Positions 51,891 to 62,384 of a DNA stretch of 64,000 nucleotides are shown here, one piece after another. The stretch spans positions 39,280,728 to 39,344,727 of the forward strand of contig OX031069.1 in NCBI GenBank assembly GCA_943736015.1. Reading direction: 5' to 3'. Under the pieces are notes generated by a model, which saw only the letters and a program-made list of their open reading frames with translations, was not told the origin of the DNA and did not search any database. The position numbers and the translations under genes were made by a program. This DNA is from Tridacna crocea. Its lineage: Eukaryota; Mollusca; Bivalvia; Cardiida; Cardiidae. Every line of letters begins with the position of its first letter. Within the stretch, counting starts at the first letter, position 1.

Positions 51891-52500
51891 GGACGGACGA
51901 ATGGATGGATGGATGGATGGACCTGTGGATTGATAGAGAAACAGAGAGAAGTTTGCAGGTAGAACAAAGAAATAAAGGGAGACTAGTAGGGAGACAGAAC
52001 GTGAGAAAATGATGAAAGATAGATAGTGAGACAGAAGATGGTAATAAGAAGATGGTGGAATAGTGAGAGACAGAAACAGAGATAGAGAGATTGTGTGAAA
52101 GGTGGCAGTAAGATAAAAAATAGAAAGAGAGGAGAGCTATACAAAAAAGAGGGAAAGCAATGGGAAGGGATAGAGAGAAAAGAGATAAAGCGGGCGACAG
52201 GGAGAAAGAGAGACAAGAAGAGCGATAGAGAGCTACAGCAAGAGACTGTAAGTGAAAAACAGTAGAGGGAAAGATAAGAAGGAGGAGTGGAGAGTAAGAC
52301 AAAGAGTTCCGAAATGTATATAGAGTGACGGAGAGAGAGAGGGAGAGAGAGAGAGAGAGTGAGTGAAAGAAATAGACAGACAAAGATTGAGAGACAGAGG
52401 TGAAAAGAGACAAAAATAGCGAAACGAGAGACAGAGAGAGACAGAGACACAGAGAGTGAAAGACCGAAGTGAAAGAGAGTGGTTACAGAAAAATGAGGGT
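51891..52500 (+). repeat. Purine-rich tract of U8
   Basis: GA-rich tract with GGTAATAAGAAGATGGTGG, shared with U9. Its start reads GGACGGACGAATGGATGG. Confidence 0.85.
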
Positions 52501-52509
52501 GAATACATA

Positions 52510-54421
52510 TTTAAGACCCTATACACTGAGGGTTAAACTTAAGAAGAAGAAGTAGGGGCCAAAGCATTATCAATGAAATCACATTGCAGGCATTGGTGCG
52601 TCATCGGAGGGTACATTCAATTAAATTAGTTTGAAATATGAAGGAAGCAGATAGAACAAGTTAATCGACTTGAGCTAAAAAACTAATGAGGTCATAGTCG
52701 TAAATACTAAGGATATATTTGTCGAACTGAGAGAATATGTGATCTACCATAGATACATGCTTATGACATTATGTTGAAGTAATAGAAGAGATATTCTTTC
52801 AAGGTTTGAGGGAACATCGAACTCAGAATGTATTTCTGCGTCAGAGAAAGTAGAAGGAACCAAAAGAACGTCTTGCTGACTGGCGGTGCAGGGTAACAGC
52901 TTGGGAGTAAAATCTCTGAAAGGAAACAGGTTTATAGCTTAATGATACATCTCACATCGAATGGCTTCCATTCCTAAAAGAACATAAAAAAGCCTCTTGA
53001 AGTAAGCAATGGACAGAGGACACATCTTCGGACTGTGGGTACATCAAGTGAGCAAGGGATGCAGTGTAATTTGGAAACTGGTAAATTTTAAGTTAGAACA
53101 CAACTTTAGGACATTATGGTGTATCCGAGTGACTCAGGTTTATCTCATAGACTAGGGTTTCTCAACGCTAAATGAGGTTCAACGCTCTGACTAATATTCG
53201 CACACTGGAAGAAAAGTTATTATTCCGACTCTCTGTAAACTTACACCTAACAGATTGAGGGTACATATCAGATTAAGAGTGTATGGGCAAACTGTACAAT
53301 CGTTAACTTTTGAGCGAGGCCAGTGGTTCAGGGCCTAGGGGTACATTCAAATGACTGTAGGTACGATTTCAAAGACGTGTAAGACGACATGGGGAAACAT
53401 TCCACGAACTAAGGATACAATCTCAGGGACTCAATATGCTTGTAACTGTCTGAGGGTAGATTTTGGGCGCTGTGGGTATGAAATCGCCAATTGTAGGTAC
53501 AGGCTTAGGAAATACTGCAGTCACAGAAAGGTGGAAATACAGTTTCAGGGCCTATTTAAAAGCAATAATAAGCGATATAGAACTCGACGCTGAAGGTGTA
53601 AGACTCAATCAAACAAATAGCAGACCTATTTTTGGGACTGAAGGAACATCTCTTGAACTGAAGGTAAAACAAGCAGATTCAAGGGGGCTAATCCACGACA
53701 TTTGGTTTATTTCGAAGTAAAAACAAGTGTCTGAATAATTACATTTGACAGACCGACGATACATTTTACAGAAAGACACATACTAAGGTCCAAAAAGTGC
53801 TTAAGAAAAAGGATCTGGTTGATTTTCAAGCGTTTGTTGACTCCTCTCATGGGCTAACGGTTCATCACATGAATTAGGAGTACATACTCGGATTGGGTAA
53901 AATGAGACTAAAGACGATGGTAAGGACTAATGGGCAAGTATTGCGGACAAAATGTATTTCTCCCGATGTGAAAATACAACCTGTGGATTGAGGATACAAT
54001 CAAGACTGAGAAGACTATGTTTTACGGAAATGACGACAGGGTTTCTTCTAATCTCTGCGCTTATTATCCTTCCAACGAAGTCAGAAACAGAAAGCAAGTG
54101 CCAATCGTAACAATATTGTGCGAAGTACTGGTAAAAGAAGGTAAGGATCTCCCTCCAAATAGCTTTCAACATTTTATTGGATCCAAAAATGTCCAGAAAA
54201 TATCGAGCGCTTCAAAATGAATTTCTGCACATTTCTAAACACACGACCACAAAAACCTAGTGTTCACACATTTTGTTTTTTCCATCATTGTTCTTTACAA
54301 ACAGTCACAAGCTCTTCTCGCACATAACAACAGACTGAAAATATATCTCCCAATTTGAAAGTAAAACCAGTGGACTGAGAATACAATATCTTAGACTGAG
54401 AATATTGGTATGTTCTATAGA
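52510..54421 (+). repeat. Decayed minisatellite block of U8
   Basis: Full-length form with the TCTGAATAATTACATTTG variant near 53730, shared with U7. Confidence 0.75.
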
Positions 54422-56599
54422 ATTGATAACAATTATTGCGACAGGGTTTATTCATATCTCAGCGCTCAAAATTGTTTCGACGAAGTTATGCGAGGAAAGC
54501 AGCCAGTGCCAAAAGAAAACAATTAAGTAAACATGTGAAAATCAAATACACTCTTTCTCATTCTCTATCTCTCTCCCCTTTTCTCTCGCTCTCGCAAGTC
54601 GTCTTCCCCAGTTGCTTGATCGGTAAAGTGCACGGCTTCAAACCCATACAGACGTAGGTTCGGTCCCCACAGTTCACCAATTTTTATCCGACTAACAATG
54701 GTATTCGATGCTGCAGGATTTATTTTTTGCTTAATGCCGATCATTCTATCGACTGAAGTTCTTTTGAAATGCAGCCAGTGGTTGGAAAGACTGTTACAAG
54801 AGCACTGGCCGCGCCATTTAGAAGACATCAATTTAACACAACGCTGAAAGAAAACACGCTAACAAAAAATTCTGGCTCCGCTACAACATCCAGCACTATC
54901 AACGTAATCATGATCATCATCCAAGCAACTATTAAATAGCTTTACAACTGCTATAAACAAAAAAGTTTTGCTCACTACTATTCATGTTCACTTTCCAACA
55001 TTGTTAAAAAAAATCAGGAAAACATCTTTGTTCTACATTCAGGGCTTCAAATCTATACAGTCGAAGGTTCTGTTCCCAAGCTTTTCTTTTATAATGCAGC
55101 CAGTGGTTGGAAAGACTGTTACAAGAGCACTGGCCGCGCCATTTCCAAGACATCAAGTTAACACAGCGCTAAAAGAAAACACGCCAACAAAAAATTCTGA
55201 CACTGCTACGACATCGAACACTATCAACTTAATCATAATCATCATCAGAGCAATTATTAAATAGCTTCACATCTGCTGTAAACAAAAAATGTTTTCCTCA
55301 CTACTATTTAAGTTCACTTTTCAACATTGTTATAAAATATCAAGAAACCATCCTTGTTTTACATTCATATTACTTCCATTTTTTATCTCGAGTTCAAGCT
55401 TCTCCACAGTATTTCCAATACCTAGTCCACAGCTTTTTCAGGTTTATTTTCTTTTTAATCCTCAAGTTTTAATTCTTTCGCCCCCCGCCCAAAAAAAAAT
55501 CAGTAAACAACAATAAACTATGAAATTATCATTTCCACTCCTTCCATAATACGATGACAGGCTTTGGGATATGATACCAGTATTTTCTACCACTACAGTA
55601 AGGTCTTTCTTTCCAAGCAAACATGACGCATTAACACGTTTTTCGTTTACCTTATCAATGGCCCCTTTAGGATTCGATCGATTTCACAAGTAGACTTCAG
55701 CAACATACTTCTTTTCTTTTGATCACTTCTTTACAAAACCAAATTGTGTCAAGGATTCCTAAACAGGAGATATCCTCGACTCCTTTCAAGTAGGTTTTAT
55801 TTCCTTCTATTCACTAAACACTTATACATCACTTTTCTTTACAAAAAGTTATATTTTCTTCTTGCACATAACAACCCTCCAGGAATTAAGTAATCATTTC
55901 AAAAACAAATACTCTGTTTCTCTGTCTCTCTGTCTCTCTGCCAACATCACTAAAAACAATGGCAAAGTATCCAATGGTTCTATAGTTTGATTCCACGGCT
56001 AATCTAATTTTCAGGATTGTATAAGTTCATTGTAACGGGGTTCATTCTTCTTCCACCGTTGACCTATGTTTAAGTAATCTACGTTTGAAAACAAACAATG
56101 GCTTGGGAAAGGTTAAAAGCAAAGTGCCGGTAAAATAAACTCCAATATCGCAAATATAAGTGCGTGCGACTTAATTCGAATTATGTTTCAGTCGTCAGAT
56201 CGGGCCCATAACTTTCATTTTTGTTGACATGGCTCCCTTTAAGATCTGATCAATTACAAAAGAAACTTCATCAACATAATTCTCAGCACTGTTGCTCAGC
56301 TGATGACGTAAAAGGCCTGAAAATTAGGCTTCATAGGTTCGATTCTCCAGCTTTTGGATTTTTTATCCGAGGATTAATGACAGATATTGCGACGAAATTC
56401 GTGAATTTCTCGTCGCTCACATTTTCTTTCTTTCTGCATTTCACAACACATCTGAACATTATTTTTCGAAATAAAACATTATTTCTTCTCGCATATGACC
56501 CTCTAGAAAAATAGTACCATTTCAAAATAAGATTCTCTCTCGCTCTCTCTCGCAAAAAACAACCATTCAGAAGTGAAGTATACATTTCAAAATCAAATG

Positions 56600-56621
56600 C
56601 TCTCTCTCTCTCTCTCTCTCT
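56600..56621 (+). repeat. (TC)n microsatellite opening the reference unit
   Basis: Pure TC run preceded by the leader TTTCAAAATCAAATGC. Its length varies between units: 2642-2731 in U1, 10504-10548 in U2 and 63045-63080 in U10. Confidence 0.9.
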
Positions 56622-56640
56622 GCCTTTTTCCCAATATCAA

Positions 56641-56696
56641 AGTTATGCTCCAGACTGTAAACCCAAGGTTCTATGGTTCAATTGCCCGGCTAATCT
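56641..56696 (+). mobile_element. tRNA-like head, module 1
   Basis: B-box-like GGTTCAATTGCC at 56675-56686, preceded by AAACCCAAGGTTCTATG. No SINE body follows; the next head begins about 25 bp later. It looks like a SINE 5' fragment. Confidence 0.55.
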
Positions 56697-56710
56697 AACA
56701 TCCTTTTCCT

Positions 56711-56943
56711 AGACTGATTGCTCAGTTGATGAAGTATGATGCCTAAAGCTGGGAGTTTTCAGGTTCGGTTCCCCAGCTGTAACGATTGTTTTCTAGGTTT
56801 CTTGACATTCATTGAGACAAATTCATTAATTTCTCTTCGCTAACATTTTTCACGAAACCAGTTATGTAGGGAAGCAAACCATATTAGGTTGGAGTTATGT
56901 GCAAAGTACTGGTAAATGAAATATCAGCACTGCATGGATAGGT
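56711..56943 (+). mobile_element. tRNA-like head and SINE body, module 2
   Basis: A-box-like TTGCTCAGTTGATGAAG near 56718, B-box-like GGTTCGGTTCCCC at 56762-56774. The body has CATTCATTGAGACAAATTCA and GAAACCAGTTATGTAGGGAA, decayed forms of the SINE body at 1601-1880. It ends with CACTGCATGGATAGGTG. The stems of a tRNA cloverleaf cannot be drawn convincingly, so this is not a tRNA gene. Confidence 0.65.
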
Positions 56944-57246
56944 GTACATGACGCCCTGATATAACTGATATGACTGAAATAATACACTTTCAACTCTATG
57001 TATCCGAACATCGTCAATCCATTTAAACTCAGGCAAGAGACAACTATATTTTCCTTTGTAATTTTATTTAGGGCTATAAATTATACGTGGACAAATAATC
57101 AGATATGTCTCTTGAAGTAGTAGGGCATACACGGCATAAAACCAGCATTCTTTCCTGCTTAAAACAATTATTCCAATAGTTTTCATTTCTAAGATCATGC
57201 TGAAATCATCTTTGTGACGTTTATTAAATCTTCAATTGATAAAACA
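56944..57246. other. Spacer between modules 2 and 3
   Basis: About 300 bp without a recognised gene. It begins with a possible SINE 3' relic (GATATGACTGAAATAATAC). Most of this spacer is deleted in U6. Confidence 0.55.
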
Positions 57247-57340
57247 ATGCCAAAATCGGTATCTCAGTCGGCAATCTACGTGACTTGAGTACAGGTTATT
57301 GCTGGTTCCAATTCTTAGTTCGGCAATTTTTTTCCAAGTA
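57247..57340 (+). mobile_element. tRNA-like head, module 3
   Basis: A-box-like ATCTCAGTCGGCAAT near 57261, B-box-like GGTTCCAATTC at 57304-57314 followed by TTAGTTCGGCAA. It is followed by a pyrimidine tract. Confidence 0.6.
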
Positions 57341-57371
57341 TTGATTATAAAGTCATTGCAAGAAGATTTTA

Positions 57372-57439
57372 CTCTCTCTCCCTCTCCCCCCTCCTCGCTC
57401 CGTCCCTCTCTCTCTCTCTCTCTCTCTCTCTTTTTCTCT
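57372..57439 (+). repeat. Pyrimidine tract between modules 3 and 4
   Basis: Mixed (TC)n and C-rich sequence with CCCTCTCCCCCCTCCTCGCT. The length differs in every unit and is longest in U8. Confidence 0.85.
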
Positions 57440-57505
57440 GCTACTGTTTTAATGTTTATGACGTTGAGTATGTGAGAAAGAAGGTAAATGATATAATACT
57501 GTGTT

Positions 57506-57796
57506 GAGCACTCAATAGAGAAACTATAAAGGACTTGAGAATAGGAGGTCGCTGATTTGATACCCGGCTCGCCCAATTTTTTTTCAAGCATTGCTTACAG
57601 TCATGTCTTATGAATCATTCCCCTCTCAACGTTGAACATTGTTTTGACGATAGGTATGTGGGAAAGCAGCCAGTGGCTTAGAAAAAATATTGTACGTAAT
57701 ACCAGGAAAAGAAATTACAGCAAAGAATAGATAGGTGCACTGCCCACCGAAATATAAACTGAAATAATGTTTAACACTTCAATCAATCAATGAATC
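57506..57796 (+). mobile_element. Full-length SINE, module 4
   Basis: The best-preserved SINE of the unit. Head with GATTTGATACCCGGCTCGCC (57554 onward), body with CATTGTTTTGACGATAGGTA, GGAAAGCAGCCAGTGGCTTA and GAAATATAAACTGAAATAAT, and an AATCAATCAATGAATC tail. It matches the free SINE copies at 1601-1880 and 1956-2308 part by part. In late units the B box is degraded (GATTTGATACCC), so promoter activity is doubtful. Confidence 0.8.
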
Positions 57797-58330
57797 AAAA
57801 CAGCACAATTATGATATGGAGAATCTTACGTGAACGTTTATGAATTATTTTCAATAAACAATTTCCTCTTGATCATAAAATGGGAACCTTGGCTTTTTGG
57901 CATTCTTAAGGTAAATATGTAAAGTTCATTTGTCATTCAAAGTGGTCGTATGTAGAAATGCACAGGGTGATTACATAATTTCGTAAGATCTTGCCAAGAT
58001 GTCTCAATTGTGCCAATTAAAATATTTATATTCCATTTTAAAAAGGCATGATGAAGAATTCTACATGGTTCTTCATCTCCATATTCATCAAAACAGATGA
58101 CATCCAAAATTACGTACCGAGGGAGCATCATATCAACTGAGAAAAGGTCAATTATATATCCTAGGGAGGATATGAAAAAAGGAAGCTATACTTATTGTAG
58201 AAAATACATCTTTTGGAGGAAAAGGATTAACATCATAGTCCGACAATAAAGTCCTATAAACGTGAGAAACACAACAAGGAGACCATAGCTGCAATATCAA
58301 GTAAACAAAAAGATATGGATGAATGGTTGA
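57797..58330. other. Spacer between the SINE and the purine tract
   Basis: About 530 bp. It starts with TTTTCAATAAACAATTTCC, which contains an AATAAA-like hexamer. A 64-codon minus-strand open frame lies within it (57937-58131). The end has AACACAACAAGGAGACCATA. No known gene recognised. Confidence 0.6.
57937..58131 (-). pseudogene. Unrecognised 64-codon frame conserved in several units
   Basis: An open frame of exactly 64 codons is found at this place in U1 (4037-4231), U2 (11839-12033), U3 (19588-19782), U6 (38623-38817), U7 (45019-45213), U8 (51495-51689) and here. Composition is protein-like (Cys, Trp and His residues; conserved end SWQDLTKLCNHPVHFYI), unlike the Ser/Leu artefacts nearby. 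U4 and the ectopic copy in U2 have an in-frame stop, and U5 has a frameshift from extra A bases. Differences between U1-U3 and U6-U9 mostly change amino acids. I recognise no family. A relic of a mobile-element protein is possible; chance is also possible. Confidence 0.25.
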
Positions 58331-58940
58331 TTGGACGGACGAATGGATGGATGGATGGATGGACCTGTGGATTGATAGAGAAACAGAGAGAAGTTTGCAG
58401 GTAGAACAAAGAAATAAAGGGAGACTAGTAGGGAGACAGAACGTGAGAAAATGATGAAAGATAGATAGTGAGACAGAAGATGGTAATAAGAAGATGGTGG
58501 AATAGTGAGAGACAGAAACAGAGATAGAGAGATTGTGTGAAAGGTGGCAGTAAGATAAAAAAAATAGAAAGAGAGGAGAGATATACAAGAAAGAGGGAAA
58601 GCAATGGGAAGGGATAGAGAGAAAAGAGATAAATCGGGCGACAGGGAGAAAGAGAGACAAGAAGAGGGATAGAGAGCTACAGCAAGAGACTGTAAGTGAA
58701 AAACAGTACAGGGAAAGATAAGAAGGAGGAGTGGAGAGTAAGACAAAGAGTTCCGAAATGGATAGAGAGTGACGGAGAGAGAGAGAGAGAGAGAGAGAGT
58801 GAGTGAAAGAAATAGACAGACAAAGATTGAGAGACAGAGGTGAAAAGAGACAAAAATAGCGAAACGAGAGACAGAGAGAGACAGAGACACAGAGAGTGAA
58901 AGACCGAAGTGAAAGAGAGTGGTTACAGAAAAATGAGGGT
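58331..58940 (+). repeat. Purine-rich tract of U9
   Basis: About 610 bp, mostly A and G on the + strand, opening with (GGAT)n and containing a (GA)n run near 58774-58799. Such strand asymmetry can favour triplex or other non-B DNA (general knowledge). Overlapping minus-strand frames of 197 and 272 codons are a side effect, because stop codons need A and G and the minus strand is nearly all pyrimidine. Confidence 0.88.
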
Positions 58941-58949
58941 GAATACATA

Positions 58950-60868
58950 TTTAAGACCCTATACACTGAGGGTTAAACTTATGAAGAAGAAGTAGGGGCC
59001 AAAGCATTATCAATGAAATCACATTGCAGGCATTGGTGCGTCATCGGAGGGTACATTCAATTAAATTAGTTTGAAATATGAAGGAAGCAGATAGAACAAG
59101 TTAATCGACTTGAGCTAAAAAACTAGTGAGGTCATAGTCGTAAATACTAAGGATATATTTGTCGAACTGAGAGAATATGTGATCTACCATAGATACATGC
59201 TTATGACATTATGTTGAAGTAATAGAAGAGACATTCTTTCAAGGTTTGAGGGAACATCGAACTCAGAATGTATTTCTGCGTCAGAGAAAGTAGAAGGAAC
59301 CAAAAGAACGTCTTGCTGACTGGCGGTGCAGGGTAACAGCTTGGGAGTAAAATATCTGAAAGGAAACAGGTTTATAGCTTAATGATACATCTCACTTTGA
59401 ATGCCTTCCATTCCTAAAAGAACATAAAAAAAGCCTCTTGAAGTAAGCAATGGACAGAGGACACATCTTCGGACTGTGGGTACATCAAGTGAGCAAGGGA
59501 TGCAGTGTAATTTGGAAACTGGTAAATTTTAAGTTAGAACACAACTTTAGGACATTATGGTGTATCCGAGTGACTCAGGTTTATCTCATAGACTAGGGTT
59601 TCTCAACGCTAAATGAGGTTCAACGCTCTGACTAATATTAGCACACTGGAAGAAAAGTTATTATTCCGACTTTCTGTAAACTTACACCTAACAGATTGAG
59701 GGTACATATCAGATTAAGAGTGTATAGGCAAACTGTACAATCGTTAACTTTTGAGCGAGGCCAGTGGTTCAGGGCCTAGGGGTACATTCAAATGACTGTA
59801 GGTACGATTTCAAAGACGTGTAAGACGACATGGGGAAACATTCCACGAACTAAGGATACAATCTCAGGGACTCAATATGCTTGTAACTGTCTGAGGGTAG
59901 GTTTTGGGCGCTGTGGGTATGAAATCGCCAATTGTAGGTACAGGCTTAGGAAATACTGCAGTCACAGAAAGGTGGAAATACAGTTTCAGGGCCTATTTAA
60001 AAGCAATAATAAGCGATATAGAACTCGACGCTGAAGGTGTAAGACTCAATCAAACAAAAAGCAGACCTATTTTTGGGACTGAAGGAACATCTCTTGAACT
60101 GAAGGTAAAACAAGCAGATTCAAGGGGGCTAATCCACGACATTTGGTTTATTTCGAAGTAAAAACAAGTGTCTGAATCTTCAATTACATTTGACAGACCG
60201 ACGATACATTTTACAGAAAGACACATACTAAGGTCCAAAAAGTGCTTAAGAAAAAGGATCTGGTTGATTTTCAAGCGTTTGTTGACTCCTCTCATGGGCT
60301 AACGGTTCATCACATGAATTAGGAGTACATACTCGGATTGGGTAAAATGAGACTAAAGACGATGGTAAGGACTAATGGGCAAGTATTGCGGACAAAATGT
60401 ATTTCTCCCGATGTGAAAATACAACCTGTGGATTGAGGATACAATCAAGACTGAGAAGACTATGTTTTACGGAAATGACGACAGGGTTTCTTCTAATCTC
60501 TGCGCTTATTATCCTTCCAACGAAGTCAGAAACAGAAAGCAAGTGCCAATCGTAACAATATTGTGCGAAGTACTGGTAAAAGAAGGTAAGGATCTCCCTC
60601 CAAATAGCTTTCAACATTTTATTGGATCCAAAAATGTCCAGAAAATATCGAGCGCCTCAAAATGAATTTCTGCACATTTCTAAACACACGACCACAAAAA
60701 CCTAGTGTTCACACATTTTGTTTTTTCCATCATTGTTCTTTACAAACAGTCACAAGCTCTTCTCGCACATAACAACAGACTGAAAATATATCTCCCAATT
60801 TGAAAGTAAAACCAGTGGACTGAGAATACAATATCTTAGACTGAGAATATTGGTATGTTCTATAGAAT
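58950..60868 (+). repeat. Decayed minisatellite block of U9, ~20-21 bp motif
   Basis: About 1.9 kb of imperfect motif copies near CTGAGGGTACAATCTCAG. Clear copies include CAGATTGAGGGTACATATCA near 59692, GAACTAAGGATACAATCTCA near 59847, CTGTCTGAGGGTAGGTTTTG near 59886, GCGCTGTGGGTATGAAATCG near 59908 and CAATTGTAGGTACAGGCTTA near 59930. The run near 59847-59950 is spaced about 20-21 bp; elsewhere the phase slips. Short frames cross it (59792-60034 and 59904-60161) but indels in U2-U5 break them. Confidence 0.75.
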
Positions 60869-60965
60869 TGATAACAATTATTGCGACAGGGTTTATTCAT
60901 ATCTCAGCGCTCAAAATTGTTTCGACGAAGTTATGCGAGGAAAGCAGCCAGTGCCAAAAGAAAAC
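60869..60965 (+). mobile_element. SINE body fragment at the minisatellite edge
   Basis: ATTGCGACAGGGTTTATTCA, then ATTGTTTCGACGAAGTTATG and GAGGAAAGCAGCCAGTG match SINE body order (compare 2106-2185) without a head of its own. The head, if it existed, has merged with the minisatellite. Confidence 0.6.
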
Positions 60966-60994
60966 AATTAAGTAAACATGTGAAAATCAAATAC

Positions 60995-61039
60995 ACTCTT
61001 TCTCACTCTCTATCTCTCTCCCCTTTTCTCTCGCTCTCG
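60995..61039 (+). repeat. Pyrimidine tract before module 5
   Basis: TC-rich run with a CTCGCTCTCGCAG end, preceded by the leader GAAAATCAAATACACTC. It is partly lost in U6 near 41645. Confidence 0.85.
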
Positions 61040-61385
61040 CAGGTCGTCTTGCCCAGTTGCTTGATCGGTAAAGTGCACGGCTTCAAACCCATACAGACGT
61101 AGGTTCGGTCCCCACAGTTCACCAATTTTTATCCGACTAACAATGGTATTCGATGTTGCAGGATTTATTTTTTGCTTAATGCCGATCATTCTATCGACTG
61201 AAGTTCTTTTGAAATGCAGCCAGTGGTTGGAAAGACTGTTACAAGAGCACTTGCCGCGCCATTAAGAAGACATCAATTTAACACAACGCTGAAAGAAAAC
61301 ACGCTAACAAAAAATTCTGGCTCCGCTACAACATCCAGCACTATCAACGTAATCATGATCATCATCCAAGCAACTATTAAATAGC
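61040..61385 (+). mobile_element. tRNA-like head and SINE body, module 5
   Basis: A-box-like TTGCCCAGTTGCTTGATC near 61049, B-box-like GGTTCGGTCCCCA at 61102-61114, then a body with GCAGCCAGTGGTTGGAAAG. The sequence after this (ACGCTGAAAGAAAACACGCT and AAATTCTGGCTCCGCTACAA) is not in the free SINEs at 1601-2308, so it is another 3' region or a separate element. Confidence 0.65.
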
Positions 61386-61479
61386 TTTACAACTGCTATA
61401 AACAAAAAAGTTTTGCTCACTACTATTCATGTTCACTTTCCAACATTGTTAAAAAAAAATCAGGAAAACATCTTTGTTC

Positions 61480-61710
61480 TACATTCAGGGCTTCAAATCT
61501 ATACAGTCGAAGGTTCTGTTCCCAAGCTTTTCTTTTATAAAGCAGCCAGTGGTTGGAAAGACTGTTACAAGAGCACTGGCCGCGCCATTTACACGACATC
61601 AAGTTAACACAGCGCTAAAAGAAAACACGCCAACAAAAAATTCTGACACTGCTACGACATCGAACACTATCAACTTAATCATAATCATCATCAGAGCAAT
61701 TATTAAATAG
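61480..61710 (+). mobile_element. tRNA-like head and SINE body, module 6
   Basis: B-box-like GGTTCTGTTCCC at 61512-61523 with the preceding CTTCAAATCTATACAGTCG, then a body starting GCAGCCAGTGGTTGGAAAG at about 61542. It is a second copy of module 5 with a shortened head. This head exists in U6, U8 and U9, is overwritten in U7, and is absent from U2-U5, which have AT-rich spacer here. Confidence 0.6.
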
Positions 61711-62356
61711 CTTCACATCTGCTGTAAACAAAAAATGTTTTCCTCACTACTATTTAAGTTCACTTTTCAACATTGTTATAAAATATCAAGAAACCATCCT
61801 TGTTTTACATTCATATCACTTCCATTTTTTATCTCGAGTTCAAGCTTCTCCACAGTATTTCCAATACCTAGTCCACAGCTTTTTCAGGTTTATTTTCTTT
61901 TTAATCCTCAAGTTTTAATTCTTTCGCCCCCCGCCCAAAAAAAATCAGTAAACAACAATAAACTATGAAATTATCATTTCCACTCCTTCCATAATACGAT
62001 GACAGGCTTTGGGATATGATACCAGTATTTTCTACCATTACAGTAAGGTCTTTCTTTCCAAGCAAACATGACGCATTAACACGTTTTTCGTTTACCTTAT
62101 CAATGGCCCCTTTAGGATTCGATCGATTTCACAAGTAGACTTCAGCAACATACTTCTTTTCTTTTGATCACTTCTTTACAAAACCAAATTGTGTCAAGGA
62201 TTCCTAAACAGGAGATATCCTCGACTCCTTTCAAGTAGGTTTTATTTCCTTCTATTCACTAAACACTTATACATCACTTTTCTTTACAAAAAGTTATATT
62301 TTCTTCTTGCACATAACACCCCTCCAGGAATTAAGTAATCATTTCAAAAACAAATA
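61711..62356. other. AT-rich spacer of U9
   Basis: About 650 bp without a gene. It contains a short C-run/A-run near 61927-61944, TTCGATCGATTTCACAAGTA, and at its end the leader CTTCTTGCACATAACACCCC of the next subrepeat. Confidence 0.6.
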
Positions 62357-62384
62357 CTCTGTTTCTCTGTCTCTCTGTCTCTCT
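62357..62384 (+). repeat. Pyrimidine tract before module 7
   Basis: CTCTGTTTCTCTGTCTCTCT-type run, preceded by TTTCAAAAACAAATA. Short and fairly constant in late units. Confidence 0.8.

Larger units (their letters stand above)
50129..56599 (+). repeat. Macrosatellite unit U8
   Basis: Length 6471 bp. Full SINE at 51065-51354, purine tract at 51891-52500, minisatellite at 52510-54421. The pyrimidine tract near 50907-50998 is the longest of its class noticed. It has the GCAAACCATATTA insertion variant shared with U9 and U10. Confidence 0.88.

Noticed and set aside
56711-56790. tRNA gene candidate, with A-box-like and B-box-like motifs in several modules
   Set aside because: A convincing cloverleaf with acceptor, anticodon and T stems cannot be drawn, and each is followed by SINE body sequence. 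These are SINE heads.
57797-57870. AATAAA-like hexamer after the SINE as a polyadenylation signal of a gene
   Set aside because: No upstream coding sequence, and such hexamers are frequent by chance in AT-rich DNA.
58148-58966. Minus-strand open frame of 272 codons, and similar ones in every unit (for example 32868-33659, 26735-27373, 51706-52413)
   Set aside because: They lie on the pyrimidine strand of the purine tract, where stop codons are rare. Products are almost all Ser, Leu, Phe, Pro and Cys, several frames are open at once, and lengths change with microsatellite length.
59792-60161. Overlapping + strand frames of 80 and 85 codons in the minisatellite, recurring in U6-U9 and in longer or shorter forms in U1, U3, U4 and U5
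   Set aside because: They cross repeated minisatellite motifs, a 22-bp deletion in U2 and other indels shift the frame, and conservation in late units is explained by overall near-identity.
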